64,000 nt of DNA from Dipteris shenzhenensis (taxonomy: Eukaryota > Polypodiophyta > Polypodiopsida > Gleicheniales). The position numbers and the translations under genes were made by a program. The DNA lies in NCBI GenBank assembly GCA_047967505.1, contig CM106539.1; one strand, written 5' to 3'. Of the stretch, positions 13,063 through 26,582 are shown piece by piece (within the stretch, counting starts at the first letter, position 1; each line of letters opens with the position of its first letter). The notes beneath the pieces were generated by a model. The model did no database searches. It saw nothing but the letters and a program-made list of their open reading frames with translations, and was not told the DNA's origin.

Positions 13063-16000
13063 GTAGTTAGGAGGGAACAGTGAGGACCGGAGAGGTGCGA
13101 GTGGAGCTGCTAGGCAAGGTGGGGCTGGGGCAGAACCCAAGAAATCCCACACACGGACTGGTTGTGCAGAGATCATGATGGCGTAACAGAAGGGAGTGCG
13201 CAGAGGTGCGCAGTAGGACTGGGCCGAGCTGTTTCGCACCACCTCTCCAAGTTAGTAGGGTGGGCTTTCTAAAAGCTTGAGCCACCCACCTTATAGCCTG
13301 GCGAAATTGTAGCCCTGCACTAGTTCGTTGATTGCACGCACCTGAAGACCTCTCCACACCCCTCTTTCGGATTGCGTCACCTAGTAGATGGCCGTACGTC
13401 ACAGTTAGGAGCGGAAGTAGCAAGGTTCAATGATTTGTTAGCTTGGCTGATTGTTAGCTCCGAATCAGCCTATCTTCTTCTCAGCCAGCCTTTCGCTTCT
13501 TTCGTTATCTCCTACCCTCGTGGCAAGCTTCCACGCCGTTCTAGTTTCCTAGCTCCGAGGCCACCTATTAGTTCTCTTCTCTAGAGTCCTCTCTTCAGCA
13601 AATCCAATTTCGGTTATGGCCGATTTAGTTGAGCCTAGATTTCAAGAGGGTGATCAAGATATGGATTACCATGTAGGGGATGACTAGGGCCTCTATGATG
13701 ATTTGATTACAAAGGCTGCCTGAAGTGAATTCACCACCGCTCTCGATGGAAAGTTTGAGCTGGTTAATGCGGATCAAATGGGGTTGACACAGCAACTCCA
13801 AGGGATTTAGGCTTCAATCACGCTCTTGACCACCATTGTTCAAGCGCTCACACATGTGGATGCTTTGGCTTTAGTGTTGGGTTCGAATATTACTCCCAAT
13901 CCCTATCCCGGGGATCAAAAATCTAGGACCAAGGAGGTGGTTGACACTTGGTTACACAAGTGGCAAGTACACTTCCAGTTTCGCTCCTACCTCGATGAAA
14001 AGAAGATGCAGCTTGCAGCAGGGTATTTATCAGGGAAGGCTTTATTGTGGTGGAAGAAACTTCGACCAAAGCTTGCCACATGGATCAAATTTGAAGAGGT
14101 CTTCAAGAAAGAGTTTCTGAAGGAGGAGGACTATGACATCGTAGGCAAGCTCAAGGCCCTCGATATGTCCAAGCTGAATTTGACTTCTGAAAAAGTTTTG
14201 TTATTTGCAGGCGAGGATCATGTCACCTTGTTAGGTTTCTTTGTGGATGGTTTGCCTGACTCATATAAGCTTCAGATTAAGAATAACAAGTGTATCACTT
14301 TGCGAGGCCATGAACTATGTGCGCATCTATGATGATACCATGGCAAGCGCAAAGGGAACTACTATTGACCAACAAGGGGAAGTTCTTCCAGTCAACAACT
14401 GGTACCAGCGAGTCGAAGTCAATTGACCACGCCTCCATGAAGAACTTGACTCAGATGAAGAATGGGCGAGCCCGTTTCCTACGCACCTTGAAGTTAAAAA
14501 AGAAGGACGTCGTTTTATTTGCGAGGGCGGGGCCATGCTCAGAATGATTGTCCTAAGCGCAAGAACCGGATACAAGTGTCGGGACCAAAGCTCCATGCGG
14601 TACAAGGTACCAAAGCTAAGGGAGCTAACCAACCATCGATGACAGGTATTTCTGTAAATGTTATTTCTTGTAATTGCTCTTTAAATAATTCGTTATTTGG
14701 CCCCCATGACCTTTTCCGAGTTTATGGAGAAGTAAGGGACCGAAGAGTCTACATTCTCTTTGATCCAGGCAGCTCTCACATTTTTGTGAACTACAAACTT
14801 GTGCAGAGGATGGGGCTGTCCACGACAAGACTACATAGCTGCTTTTATGTGCTATGTCATGCACTTGGAACATGTGGACTTGTTAATCGGAATAGAGTGG
14901 TTTAAAACCCACGATATTCGGATTGGATGGAAAGATCATACACTCTTTTTTGGACAAGGATACCCAATTTTGTATTCAATGTAATAATATTCTCTCTTCT
15001 CAGGGACCTATTGTATGTGCGATGCAGCTTCGGAATATAATAAACACTTCTCATTATGATGTGTATCAGTGTGTTTTGATTCCGCTTTCTTCATTTGTTG
15101 TCTCTGTTTATAACAAAAATGATTTAAGCGTGTTTGAACACTGTGAATTGAGAACGTTGTTAGATGATTTCATGGATGTATTTCTTGCTCAACTGCCAGA
15201 AGGTTTACCTCCACAACGGGCAGTAGATCATTGCATATATTTAGTACCTTGGGGCTCAGCTTATTAGTATTTCACCTTATAGGATGAGCCAACTTGAGGA
15301 GGATGAGTTAGCTTCACAGCTACAAGATTATATGAATATGGGCAATATTCGCCCAAGTAAATCACCTTGGGGTGCACCTGTGTCCTCTTAAGAAAGAAGA
15401 AAGATGGTTTGTGGAGAATGTGTGTAGATTATAAACGATTGAATAAAGTGACAATTAAGAATAGATACCCTCTCCCTCGTTCAGATGATTTGATATACCG
15501 TTTGGCTAGAGTGAAGTACTTTACTAAGATTGATTTGCGTACGGGTTATCACGAAATTCGAATCTATGCTAAACACAGATAGAAACGTTTTTCGAACTAG
15601 GTATGGCCGCTACGAGTTTCTCGTATTACCTTTTGGTTTGATGAATGCTCCTACTACCTTCCAACAAATGATGAACGATTTGTTACGAGATTATTTGGGC
15701 AAATTCGTTGTTGTGTTATGACATCTTAGTATATGGCCGAACGCTAGAGGATCACTTTGGACACCTCCGGATTGTCTTAGTTATTCTAAGACATCATAAG
15801 CTCTATGCTAGGATGAGTAAATGTGACTTCTTTATGAAGGAGATCATTTACTTAGGGGACAAGATTTCTTCTGAAGGTATTAGCATTGATGTAGATTGTA
15901 TCTAGAAGGTTTTGGAATGGCCCGTCCCTTAGACAATGAAACAACTTCGTTCTGTCCTAGGATTTACGGTTTTCTACGGAAGTCTGTGTGTGATTATTCA

Positions 16001-19000
16001 CATGTCATGGCACCCTTGACCAACATATTGAAAGGTCGCAGACGCAGGTCTACCCAGCTGATCTCTTGGAATGATGCATTGAACAAGGCTTTTGAAACCT
16101 TGAAGCTAAATATCAAGGAAGCTCCTGTTCTTGCATTACCTGATCCTACCCAGCCTTATGTTTTAGAGGTTGATGTGAGTGCTTTTGCGATTGGGGCAAC
16201 TTTATTCCAAGAGGGCAGACTTGTCGCTTTTGAGAGTAAGAAGCTAGACGACACCTAATATCGTTGGCCCACACTAGAATAAGAACTATATGCAGTTGTG
16301 TATGCTTTAAAGGTTTGGAGACACTACTTGTATGGTTTGAAGTTTCTTGTATTGACAGATCATCAGTCAATCAAGTATGTGTGTGATGGGTTGGAACTGA
16401 GGGGAAGAAAGGCTAGATGGGCAGAGTTAATGCAAGATTTTGATTTTGAAATATGTTATCGAAAGGGTTGCATGAATAGTCTAGCGGATGCCTTAAGTCG
16501 AGTCAAGTTTGTAAATGCTATATCATTTACAAAAATATCCTCAGAGCTATTTCAATCCTTGAGGGAGCTTTGTGCAGCTGCTAGTCTTGTTGGTAGAAAG
16601 TCTAGGATGGGAGCTCCATGGTTGACCAGGACTCAGGGATTGTGCCACCTACGGTATAGGCGGCGGGGGGTCAGTGGATGATTTGTGTGCCAGATGTTTC
16701 GGATCTTTGATTCAAGATTCTTTGGGAGTGTCATGATGCTCCTAGTGCTAGACATCCAAGATACATCAGACTTTGTGTCTTGTGAAACATACCTTTTATT
16801 GGCCTAAGATACGTGCCTTTATTAAAAGCTATGTGGTAGGTTGTCGGGTTTGTCAGGTTACTAAGGCAGAATGCCTTAGAAGCACGGGTTTATTACAGCC
16901 ATTGCAAATTTGGGGTCATAAATGGGAAAGTATTCCCATGGATTTTATTACCGGTTTGCCTAGAACACGCAAGGGTCATGACTCCATTTGGGTCATAGTT
17001 GACCGCTTAACAAAGATGGCTAGATTTATCTACTAGATCGACCGTATCAATTGTTTAGTTGGCTCACGAGTTTGTGGACCAATTGTTTAAGCTATATGGT
17101 TTGCCTTCTGACATAGTCAGCGACAGGGACTCTAAGTTTACAAATAACTTCTGGACACTTGTTTTTTAGAAGTTGGAAACTACCCTAAGTATGAGTTTCT
17201 CAGATCATGCACAATCTGATGGCAGTACAGAGAAGGTCAACCAATTGGTTGAAGATATCCTTTGGGCATATGTTTCTAAGAGACAGTCTTCATGAGAAGA
17301 TTACCTCTCCATGATAGAATTTGCTTATAACAATGCATTCAAGTACTGGTTACAGTCCTTTTATGCTTATGTATGTGTTTCAACCTAAGTCACTAGTTAT
17401 GGTTGGGTTCAAGGGAATTCAAAATGATGCTGCAAGGACATTCTTGCAAGACATGCAAGAAATGTTGCAGTTTTCAAAGGAGTCTATTAGAAGTGCCCAA
17501 GATCGGGACAGATTTTATGCTAATAGACATCGTCGTTCACCCAAAGAGTACTCTAAAGGAACGATTGTATATTTACGTATTTCCAAGGAATCCAAGAGCC
17601 TAAGTATTGGTTTGGTTTCGAAATTATCCCCCAGATACTGTGGTCCCTTTAACATTATTAAAAGAATTGAACGAGTGGCATATAAATTAGAATTGCCTCT
17701 TGATGTTAAAGTACATCCAGTGTTTCATGCCAGTAGATTGAAAGAGTTACTGGGTGCAGTGTTTCTTCTCAAGAAATAGTAGAAGTTACAGATCTGACTT
17801 AGACGGATTCATAATAGAACTATCACGGAATACAAGATCAAGTGGAAGGATCGTGTTGTCATCCCCTTATGAGGATTTCCACAGTGCAAAGAGTAGGAGT
17901 TTGCAGGTATGATGGATGAACCATATTTTCCCAAGAATGGAGCAATGGCACAACACATTTGGAGAGAGATTGCAGAGCCTCTTACCAAAAGCCAGCATGA
18001 GGGTCTGTTTACATGGTGGAAGGAGCCTTCTTTGCTTTTGTAGCCCTTGAGATGGCAACCAGACATGAGTCCTTGGTGTGAGATGCAGTCACGGACATTG
18101 ACTCCAAAGCACATCCCTTGCTAGGGGCTGTCCACTTTTGGGGCCTCCCCTATGGTCCTACTATAGACCTAGGTGGTAGCAGCCTGGCACATTTGGGTTG
18201 CTATTGCAGCCTGGTTACTTCCCTAACAAGATTGACTAGTGCATCTTGGAAGCAAGGGGCTGGGACAGACATTGACTCCAAAGCACTTCCCTCGCTAGGG
18301 GTTGTCCACGTTTTGGGCCCTCCCGGGACTATGGTCCTACTACAAACATAGGTGGTAGCAGCTTGGCACATTTGGATTGCCATTGCAACCTATTTACTTC
18401 CTTAACAGGATTGACCAGTGTTTGAGCATGATTGTTAGATCTAGGGTTAAAGCTAGCATCTGGTTGGGTCTAGCATCTAGGGGCAATCAAACCCAGGGGT
18501 TGGTTGAGACTAGGCTAACCCACTATTGGTTTTGGCTGAGGGTTTGCATAGTCTAACTTGGGTTAAGAAATAACCTAATGTTGAGAGTGGAGCTCGCAAG
18601 AAGTGTGGCTTGATGGAGAAGCAAGGCTATTTAAGGCACAACTCCTAGTAGGATGCTAAAGATAGAGGAGCGAGGCTTATATATATACAAGCCACGGCCT
18701 CAGTCATGGGGACATGATGAGGTCAGTGAAACCAATGACGGTTCTTTTTTGTAACAAAATAGATAGAAAAATTAGAAATCTTCGTGATAGAAATAATCAA
18801 ATGCAAACTTGGCCAAGTGGTCTTCTAGGGCACTAGGCAGCCACACGCCCCTCCTCCTTTATCTTAAACACTTGCTTTCTGTACAGAGATTCTTGTTTTT
18901 CTTTGGCATTTCTTGCACTTTAAGAGTATTGGGCAGCCATAGACCCTTCTTTTTCTTGGCATTTCTTGATCTTTAAGAGCATTGGGCAGCCATAGGCCCT

Positions 19001-20031
19001 TCTTTGTGGTTTAGGGGATTGATTTTTCCATCTAGGCATTTTCCATGCCATTGCTATGCAATAATCCTCTTACTATGGTCAACCCAGAGTCCTTTCGATG
19101 TGGTGCCATTCTCGATCATATCAATATTCTTGGTCCAAACTCCTTGGAATGACAAAGCTCTTGACATCTCTATTTCTAAGAACCAACATAATGTCTGTAG
19201 ATACACTCAGAGAAGTTTCCCATCCAGTTCTTATATGTCCTTTCTTGGCAAATCCATGCCCCTTTCATTGCTTCTTCTTTGACTTTCACAAGCCATACTA
19301 GAGAAATAATTGCTTCTTCCAAGGGCTCTGTATTACCCTCGGCTTCTTTGGCTGCAACTACATCTTTAAATTCGAATAAAAAGGAAGCCATAAATCGCAT
19401 AGCCAATATTTGGGCGGCATAAGCTGCTCAAACCCATAAATTGGATATAATAACTGTGAGATTCTTTTGTCCTGGTACTATGTATACAAAAGTTTGATGC
19501 GACCAAACAAATAGTCCATAGCCTTGACCACACAAGTCATAGAAAACTGGTTTCATAATAGAGAGTGTATCACTCGTGTACAATAACTTGGAATCCTCCA
19601 AAACTGAAATATAACTCGGAATAACTAGCTTGTCCCATCAAGGAATACTTTCGGACCACATATGCATGTATAAGCAATCTTGTGTGCATGGCTTTTGATT
19701 CTTGAAACAATCAAGGAAACAACACACTTCTTTCCTTGTAATAAGATACTAGGGTTAGATCTTTAAATTAGAACTAGTACTTAACCCGCGCATTGCTGCG
19801 GCATGTAAAAGACATAAACTCCAATTGTTCTGTCACTCACCTCCAACAATTGATCACATGAGGAGAGTAAACTTGATTTCATATTGTGATCAAACACAAT
19901 TGTCGAATTTTGGAGTTAAGCCTTTGGGAGTTATTATAAATGAATCCTTATAAACAATTACAATTCATGCCCATTTCAGAGTAGGTCAATCATGGCATTG
20001 ATGCCTACCTTCTCATCCTCATTATGACTGG

Positions 20032-20073
<42 letters not shown>

Positions 20074-20145
20074 GCATTGTGACTGGTACCTCTCTCCCGC
20101 TCCCTCTCTCCCTCTCTCCCTGTGTGTGTCCCTCCCTCCCTCCCT

Positions 20146-20182
<37 letters not shown>

Positions 20183-20203
20183 TCTCCCTCTCTGTGTGTG
20201 TGT

Positions 20204-20252
<49 letters not shown>

Positions 20253-23200
20253 CCCCCCTGATGGGAACAAAGAGCGGAAGCAAGAGGGAGAGCGAGAGTG
20301 GAAGGAGAGAGCACAAGTTTTGTGGGAAGCAAAAAGTCTCTTGTGTGACTTCCCTTATTGCCTTTTATACAAAGAATAGATAAGGTGATGACGTGGCATT
20401 ATAAGTACCACTTATACAAGGGATAGCACATTGTGCCTTTATCCCCAACAATCTCCCACTTAAAGGCAATGTGTCCAAAAAGAGGAAGAAGTGTATATAA
20501 AAACATATACACAAAATACAAGAGAATCTCAACATGAGAAACTCAGCCAACACCCATCTGTACTCTACAATGTGCAAAGCGTTGCGGGTTAAGACTCTTG
20601 GTCAAAAGATCTGCAAGATTGTCATGAGTGTGCACTTTGACAAGCCGAATGCGCTTATCCTCAAGTACCTGTCTGATTAAATGATATTTCACCTCAATGT
20701 GTTTCGTTTTGGCATGAAACACAGGATTCCGTGCTAGTTGAATAGCACTCTGACTATCACAATGCAAAATAGGAACCTCTCCTGATAAACCAATATCTCC
20801 CACTAGACGAGATAACCATATGGATTCTTTGCACGCCTCTGTGGCTGCAACATATTCTGCCTCTGTGGTAGATAAAGCAATGCATTTTTGCAGCCGAGAG
20901 ATCCATGAAATAGCACCACCACCTAAGGTGAAAACATATCCTGTAGTAGACTTTCTTTGGTCTACACATCTTGCAAAATCTGAGTCTGTGAACCCATGAA
21001 GAACCAAGTCTTTCTTCCCAAAGCAAATGCACACATGCATTGTGCCTTTAAGATATCTCATGATACCTTTCACGGCTTCCCAATGCTTCTTGCCAGGTGT
21101 TGCCATGTATCTACTGACAACTCCCACTGCAAAGGCAATATCTGGACGTGTAGCCACCATTGCATACATGAGACTACCGACCGCGGATGCATAAGGAATC
21201 TTGGCCATTTCAGCCCTCTCATCATCTGACTGTGGGCTGTCTTTTTGACTGAGTTTCACATATGGAGGTAATGGAGTATTAAGAATCTTTCCTCCCTCCA
21301 TATTGAAACGCTGCAAAACCTTGCCAATGTATTCCTTCTGAGACAAATAGAGCAATTTTTGATTTCTGTCCCGTATGATACGCATCCCTAAGATGTGATT
21401 TGCATCACCAAGATCCTTCATATCAAAGGTCTTATGCAATCCCATTTTCAGTGCATCAATCTCATACCGAGATTTGCCTGCAATAAGCATGTCATCAACA
21501 TAAATGATGAGCAAAATAAGGCTACCATCCTTTGCTTTCTTGGTATAGAGACAGTGATCAACATCACTTCTCCTAAACCCCTGAGATTGCATGAAAGTAT
21601 GGAATTTGAAGTACCACTCCCTTGGAGCCTGCTTCAACCCATATAAGCTCTTTTTCAGCTTGCATACCAACTTTTCTTTGCCTTCACTGACAAACCCTTC
21701 TGGCTGTACCATAAAAATTTCCTCATGAAGATCACCATGAAGAAACGCAGTTTTGACATCCATCTGGCACAAGTCCATGTCCTCATGTGCAACCAATGCC
21801 AAAACAGCCCTCAATGTTGTCATTTTCACCACAGGGGAAAAGATTTCATCAAAGTCAATGCCCTTCTATTGCTTGAACCCCTTGGCAACCAATCTTGCCT
21901 TGTATTTGTTCTCAGCATTAGGAGTGACCTTGATCTTATAGACCCATTTGCATGGTAAGGCATTCTTTCCAGTTGGTAGTTTCACCAAATCCCATGTCTT
22001 ATTTTTGATAAGAGAATCCATTTCTGAATGCATGGCCTTCTCCCACTTTCTCTTATCATGCCTTCTCATTACTTCCTGATAGCATGAAGGCTCACCACAA
22101 ACTGTCAACATGACAAAATCAGCCACATAGTTCTGTCCTGGAACAAACCTATCAGGAGGTTTGGATACTCTGGTGGATCTCCTTACCCAAACATCCTGAT
22201 TGGCTGGCTGTTCAGCCTGCATATCAGCCATATTATGTGGTTGTACCACCTCTTCTGGCTGTGCTACATCACCAAGGTGTGGCTCTATCTGTGGCATATC
22301 AAAGGCAATTTGATTAGGCTGATTCTCAGCCTCTATTCCCTGTGCATTAGGACATTTGCAGCAGCACCTTGCTGCATATTATTGGGCATATTTTGCTGTC
22401 TATTCACAATGATTTCTTCAAAGACAACCTTCTTATTTTCTGATTTTTGTGAGGGCTGCCTGTGCATGCTTTCCTCATGAAAAATCACGTCATTGCTGCA
22501 TATAATCTTCCTTCCAACGGGATCCCACAATCTATACCCCATTTCACCACTATCACCATATCCAATAAAGATGCATCTATTTGACATTGGTTGGAGTTTG
22601 TTGCGCTGATCTTTTCGTACGTGCACATACGCATCACAGCCAAACACTCTCAAGTGTTTATATGAGGGTGGCTTGCCATACCACTGTTCCTCAGATACTT
22701 TACCATCCAACCGCTTATTTGGTGACCTATTGATGACATGAATGGCTGTTTGAACAGCCTCTGCCCAAAAACCATAGGGTAAGGCAGCATGAGACAGCAT
22801 ACTACGGACTCTATCTTGAATAGTCCGATTTGTTCGCTCTGCAACTCCATTCTGTTGAGGATTATGAGGGCTTGTGAATTCCCTCTTTATCCCCTTTTTG
22901 TCACAAAATTCCTGAAATATTTTGGAGACATATTCTCCTCCATTATCAGAGCGTAAGCATTTCAACTTTTTTCCTGTCTGATTTTCAACCAAGGCAACAA
23001 ACTTTTGAAATGTATTAAAAACTTCATCCTTCCTCTTGATGAAATAGACCCACACTTTCCTTGTGGCATCATCTATAATGTAACAAAGTATTCATGACCA
23101 CCCATAGACAACTGAGGCATTTGACATACATCACTATGTACCAAATCTAAGGGTGTCACTCTTCGTTGCAATGTCACTTTATGTGGTGACTGTGAATGCT

Positions 23201-26200
23201 TACCAAAAATGCAATGCTCACAATGCTTAAATTCTGAAAATTTCAGAGACGGTAAATAACCCAATTGAGACAGTGCTTGCATTCCTTTAACACTCATGTG
23301 TCCTAACCGGCCATGCCACAATGAAAGCTTTGGCACCTCAGTTACGGCAACCACATGATTCTTTACATCAGAAACATGCAAAGCATACAAAGTATCACAC
23401 TTATACCCCTTTGCAATGACTCTGGCTCCCTTGGTTATCTTCCACCTACTATCACCAAACACAGTGTAGTAGCCTTGATCATCTAAGTGACCAGTACTAA
23501 CCAAGTTCTTTTTAAGCTTTGGCACATGCCTAACATCATGTAGCATAAAATGTGTGCCATCAGCAAATACAAGTTTCACATCTCCAATCCCTTCAATAGA
23601 GCATGCATAATTGTTTCCAAGATGCACAACACCCTGTGAACCACCATTATATGAGCAAAACCACTCCCTGTGTGGTGTCACATGGAAAGAAGCACCCGAA
23701 TCAATGATCCAAGTGGTCATATCACTATCATCATCAGTGATCAAAGCATGTGCATCAAGTGATGAAACAAAAAGAATGTCATCCTCACACTCTCATGAGT
23801 GACTGCATTTATCTCTTCAAACTTCACACCACTGTTACTGCTCTCTGCATGTTGCTTGCCTTTATCTTTTTTGGTATCCTGATTGTTGTTGCTGCCCTTC
23901 TTTTGCTCCTTTTTCCACTTAAAGCAATCTTTCTTCATGTGCCCCTTCTTTCCACAATGAAAGCACTCAATGTCCTTCTTAGGACGTGACTTACTGCGGG
24001 ATTTGTTCCTTTGGCTGTCATTACCTCTATGCTGAGGTTAAGGGCAGTGGAAGACTTGAAGCATTATTCTTCCTATTCATCTCCTCCATGAGGAGCTGGC
24101 TCTCAACATCTGCATACACAAGAATTAAGCTGTCCTGAAAATATCCCAACTCTCAGGAAGAGTGCAAAGCAAGAAAGTTGCTTTAAACTCATCATCAATG
24201 TTGAATTTCTGATTTGCTAACTGCTTGATGATAGAGTTAAACTCATTTAGGTGCACACTCATAGTCATGCCCTCCTTCATCCTGAGATCCATGAGCTTGT
24301 TATGCCAATAAACCTTGCTTGCTGCACTTTGTTGAGCATACAAATCTTCCAACCTTCTCCACATATCCCATGCAGTGTCCTCATTCTCAACATTGAACAA
24401 GAGCACATCTGAAATAGAAAGCATAATTGTGGAACGTGCCAATTCATCAACACTTTCCCATTCATCATCAGACATATTATTTGGCTTTACCCCCTTTTCC
24501 TTGATAGGACGGGCTTGGTGCTTTTGAAGAAGCACATTGTAGCCCTGCTTTTGCCAAATGGCAAAGTTGTGTGCTCCTTCTAACTTCTTAATGTTAAGAA
24601 GTGAACCACCTTCACTCCCACTTGAAGCCATGTGTGAGCAAATAAAAAACAGCAAAAGCCAAATAAAATAGCAACTACACATTGAGTAGGTTGAGCATAA
24701 GCCCCATAGAGGCAACTTAGATTTCTTGCAGCCAATATACCTTCCACCTTTGAATGAATGCATAAATAGTCCCAAAACTGTAATAAATTTCCTGCACCAC
24801 TATGACTCCAAAACTGAGTCAAATATGCCTGCAAGACTGAGTGCAACTCACTCAAAAATCTGTCCCAACTTGTGACAGAGATAGAGGCATCCAAAACTCA
24901 GAGAAACTGTCCCAAAATGACAATCAAAACAGTCATAAAACTGCAGCAAACAGTATTCTTGTTTTTCTCAACATAAAAGCATCCAAATTGACATCCAAGA
25001 TACTATTCCAGTGTCACAAAGAGTTGCTGAGCAGTTGTGCACCAAAAGCCCCAATTTTTTAGGTCAAAAGTCAAACTTTGACCACCACAAATGTGCACAA
25101 TCCAAGCATAAAGCAAATCAGCGCCACTTTTGCAACAATGTCAATGCATCCAAGTGCTCCAAGCACTGTTTCACAAAGGCATAACCTCTGGCATCGAACT
25201 CGAGGAATATTCTTGGAATATTTTAAATTCTTTGAGATTCCCCCTTCCAATGTGTAAAATTGCAAAAGCCCCAAATTTCTCTGCCTTATCCACTGCCACG
25301 TGATGTACAGATCGAAAGCTCCTTGTGCAAGACTGCAAAATGGCATATGACCAGTCCCGCAAAGTGCCCAAGCAACAGCCTCAAATCAGCCTATCCACAG
25401 CTAATGTCCACAAGGCGTACTTCTCGTTCTTGGAGGTCTACCACCGGTGCCAAGCCTGCAAGTCCACCGCCCATGATCAAGATTTCGGCCTCCAATTGGC
25501 TCAAATCCATGCCACTCTCTGATTTCATGAGGGAAGCTTAGCTGTGCATGCAAAAAAAGAGCAGCTCCCAAGGTTGAAGGAGCACGAATTTGATCAAATC
25601 CATATGCGCCAATGCTCCGCCTAGGCTGTCATCCAAAGTTCTTATAATCTCTCGCGCAATGTATAAGCTGTTGGTCGAAAAAAAAATGCACCATTTCTCT
25701 TGTAATTTGCGCATGAGCTACTTCCAAGCATCAGTGGTACTGAAGGTCTAGCAGGAGCCGCAATGAGCTTGCTTTTTCCTTCGTATTAATGACTGCTTCC
25801 CTCTCGGCGAAGAAGGCCTCTCAAAAGCGAGCGAAGGATTAACGCCTCGCCAGATAAAGTCTATGCAGGTTCGTTGGAGCTCCTCTCCTTCAGCATCATC
25901 AGGATCGTAGCCTTGGTTCTACGCCTTCGATTGCCCACGTGAAAAATGCATTTTGAGTTTCGCCGAGTCGAAGGCCACAAGCTTCTCAAGCTACCTGGAA
26001 AGCTGGAGTACTTCTTAGATTTTCCCCACAGATCTGAGTCCTGACGAGCGATGGGAACCCCTCTTCACCAATCGGTCTACATGTTGATCGTCGACGTATT
26101 TTTGGAAGAAACCCACGTCTGTCCAAGAGGGCGTTTGGGCATCACGTTCGAGGGCTGACCCAGCTAAAAGTCATGCTAGCAAATCACGCAGCGATATGGG

Positions 26201-26513
26201 GAGAGCGACTCGTCTGATGGCTCTGATACCAGTTGATGGGAACAAAGAGCGGAAGCAAGAGGGAGAGCGAGAGTGGAAGGAGAGAGCACAAGTTTTGTGG
26301 GAAGCAAAAAGTCTCTTGTGTGACTTCCCTTATTGCCTTTTATACAAAGCATAGATAAGGTGATGACGTGGCATTATAAGTACCACTTATACAAGGGATA
26401 GCACATTGTGCCTTTATCCCCAACACCCCCTTCTCATTTCCCTTTGAATCTTGCTTCACCCTCCAAACTTTGAGAGTTTCCCTCTTTCAATCTAAATGCT
26501 TCTTGTACGTGCT

Positions 26514-26582
<69 letters not shown>

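Larger units (their letters stand above)
20259..26425 (-). mobile_element. Copia-A: Ty1/copia LTR retrotransposon, complete ends
   Basis: A 6167-bp element with 192-bp LTRs (20259-20450 and 26234-26425) that begin TG and end CA and differ at one position by eye. The flanking 5-bp target duplication is CCCCC. Order on the minus strand is LTR, tRNA-iMet primer site, long leader, gag, protease, integrase, reverse transcriptase, RNase H, polypurine tract, LTR, the Ty1/copia order (integrase before RT). The reading frame is broken in several places (near 24125, 23060 and 21866), so this copy cannot make the full polyprotein. Near-identical LTRs indicate a young insertion. It sits inside intron 7 of PAB1, antisense to the gene. 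Confidence 0.95.

Noticed and set aside
13067-13423. Minus-strand frame over the gypsy leader
   Set aside because: Antisense to the element and without recognisable domains.
20022-20332. Open frames rich in Ser-Leu or Arg-Glu on both strands
   Set aside because: Translations of the CT/GA microsatellite.
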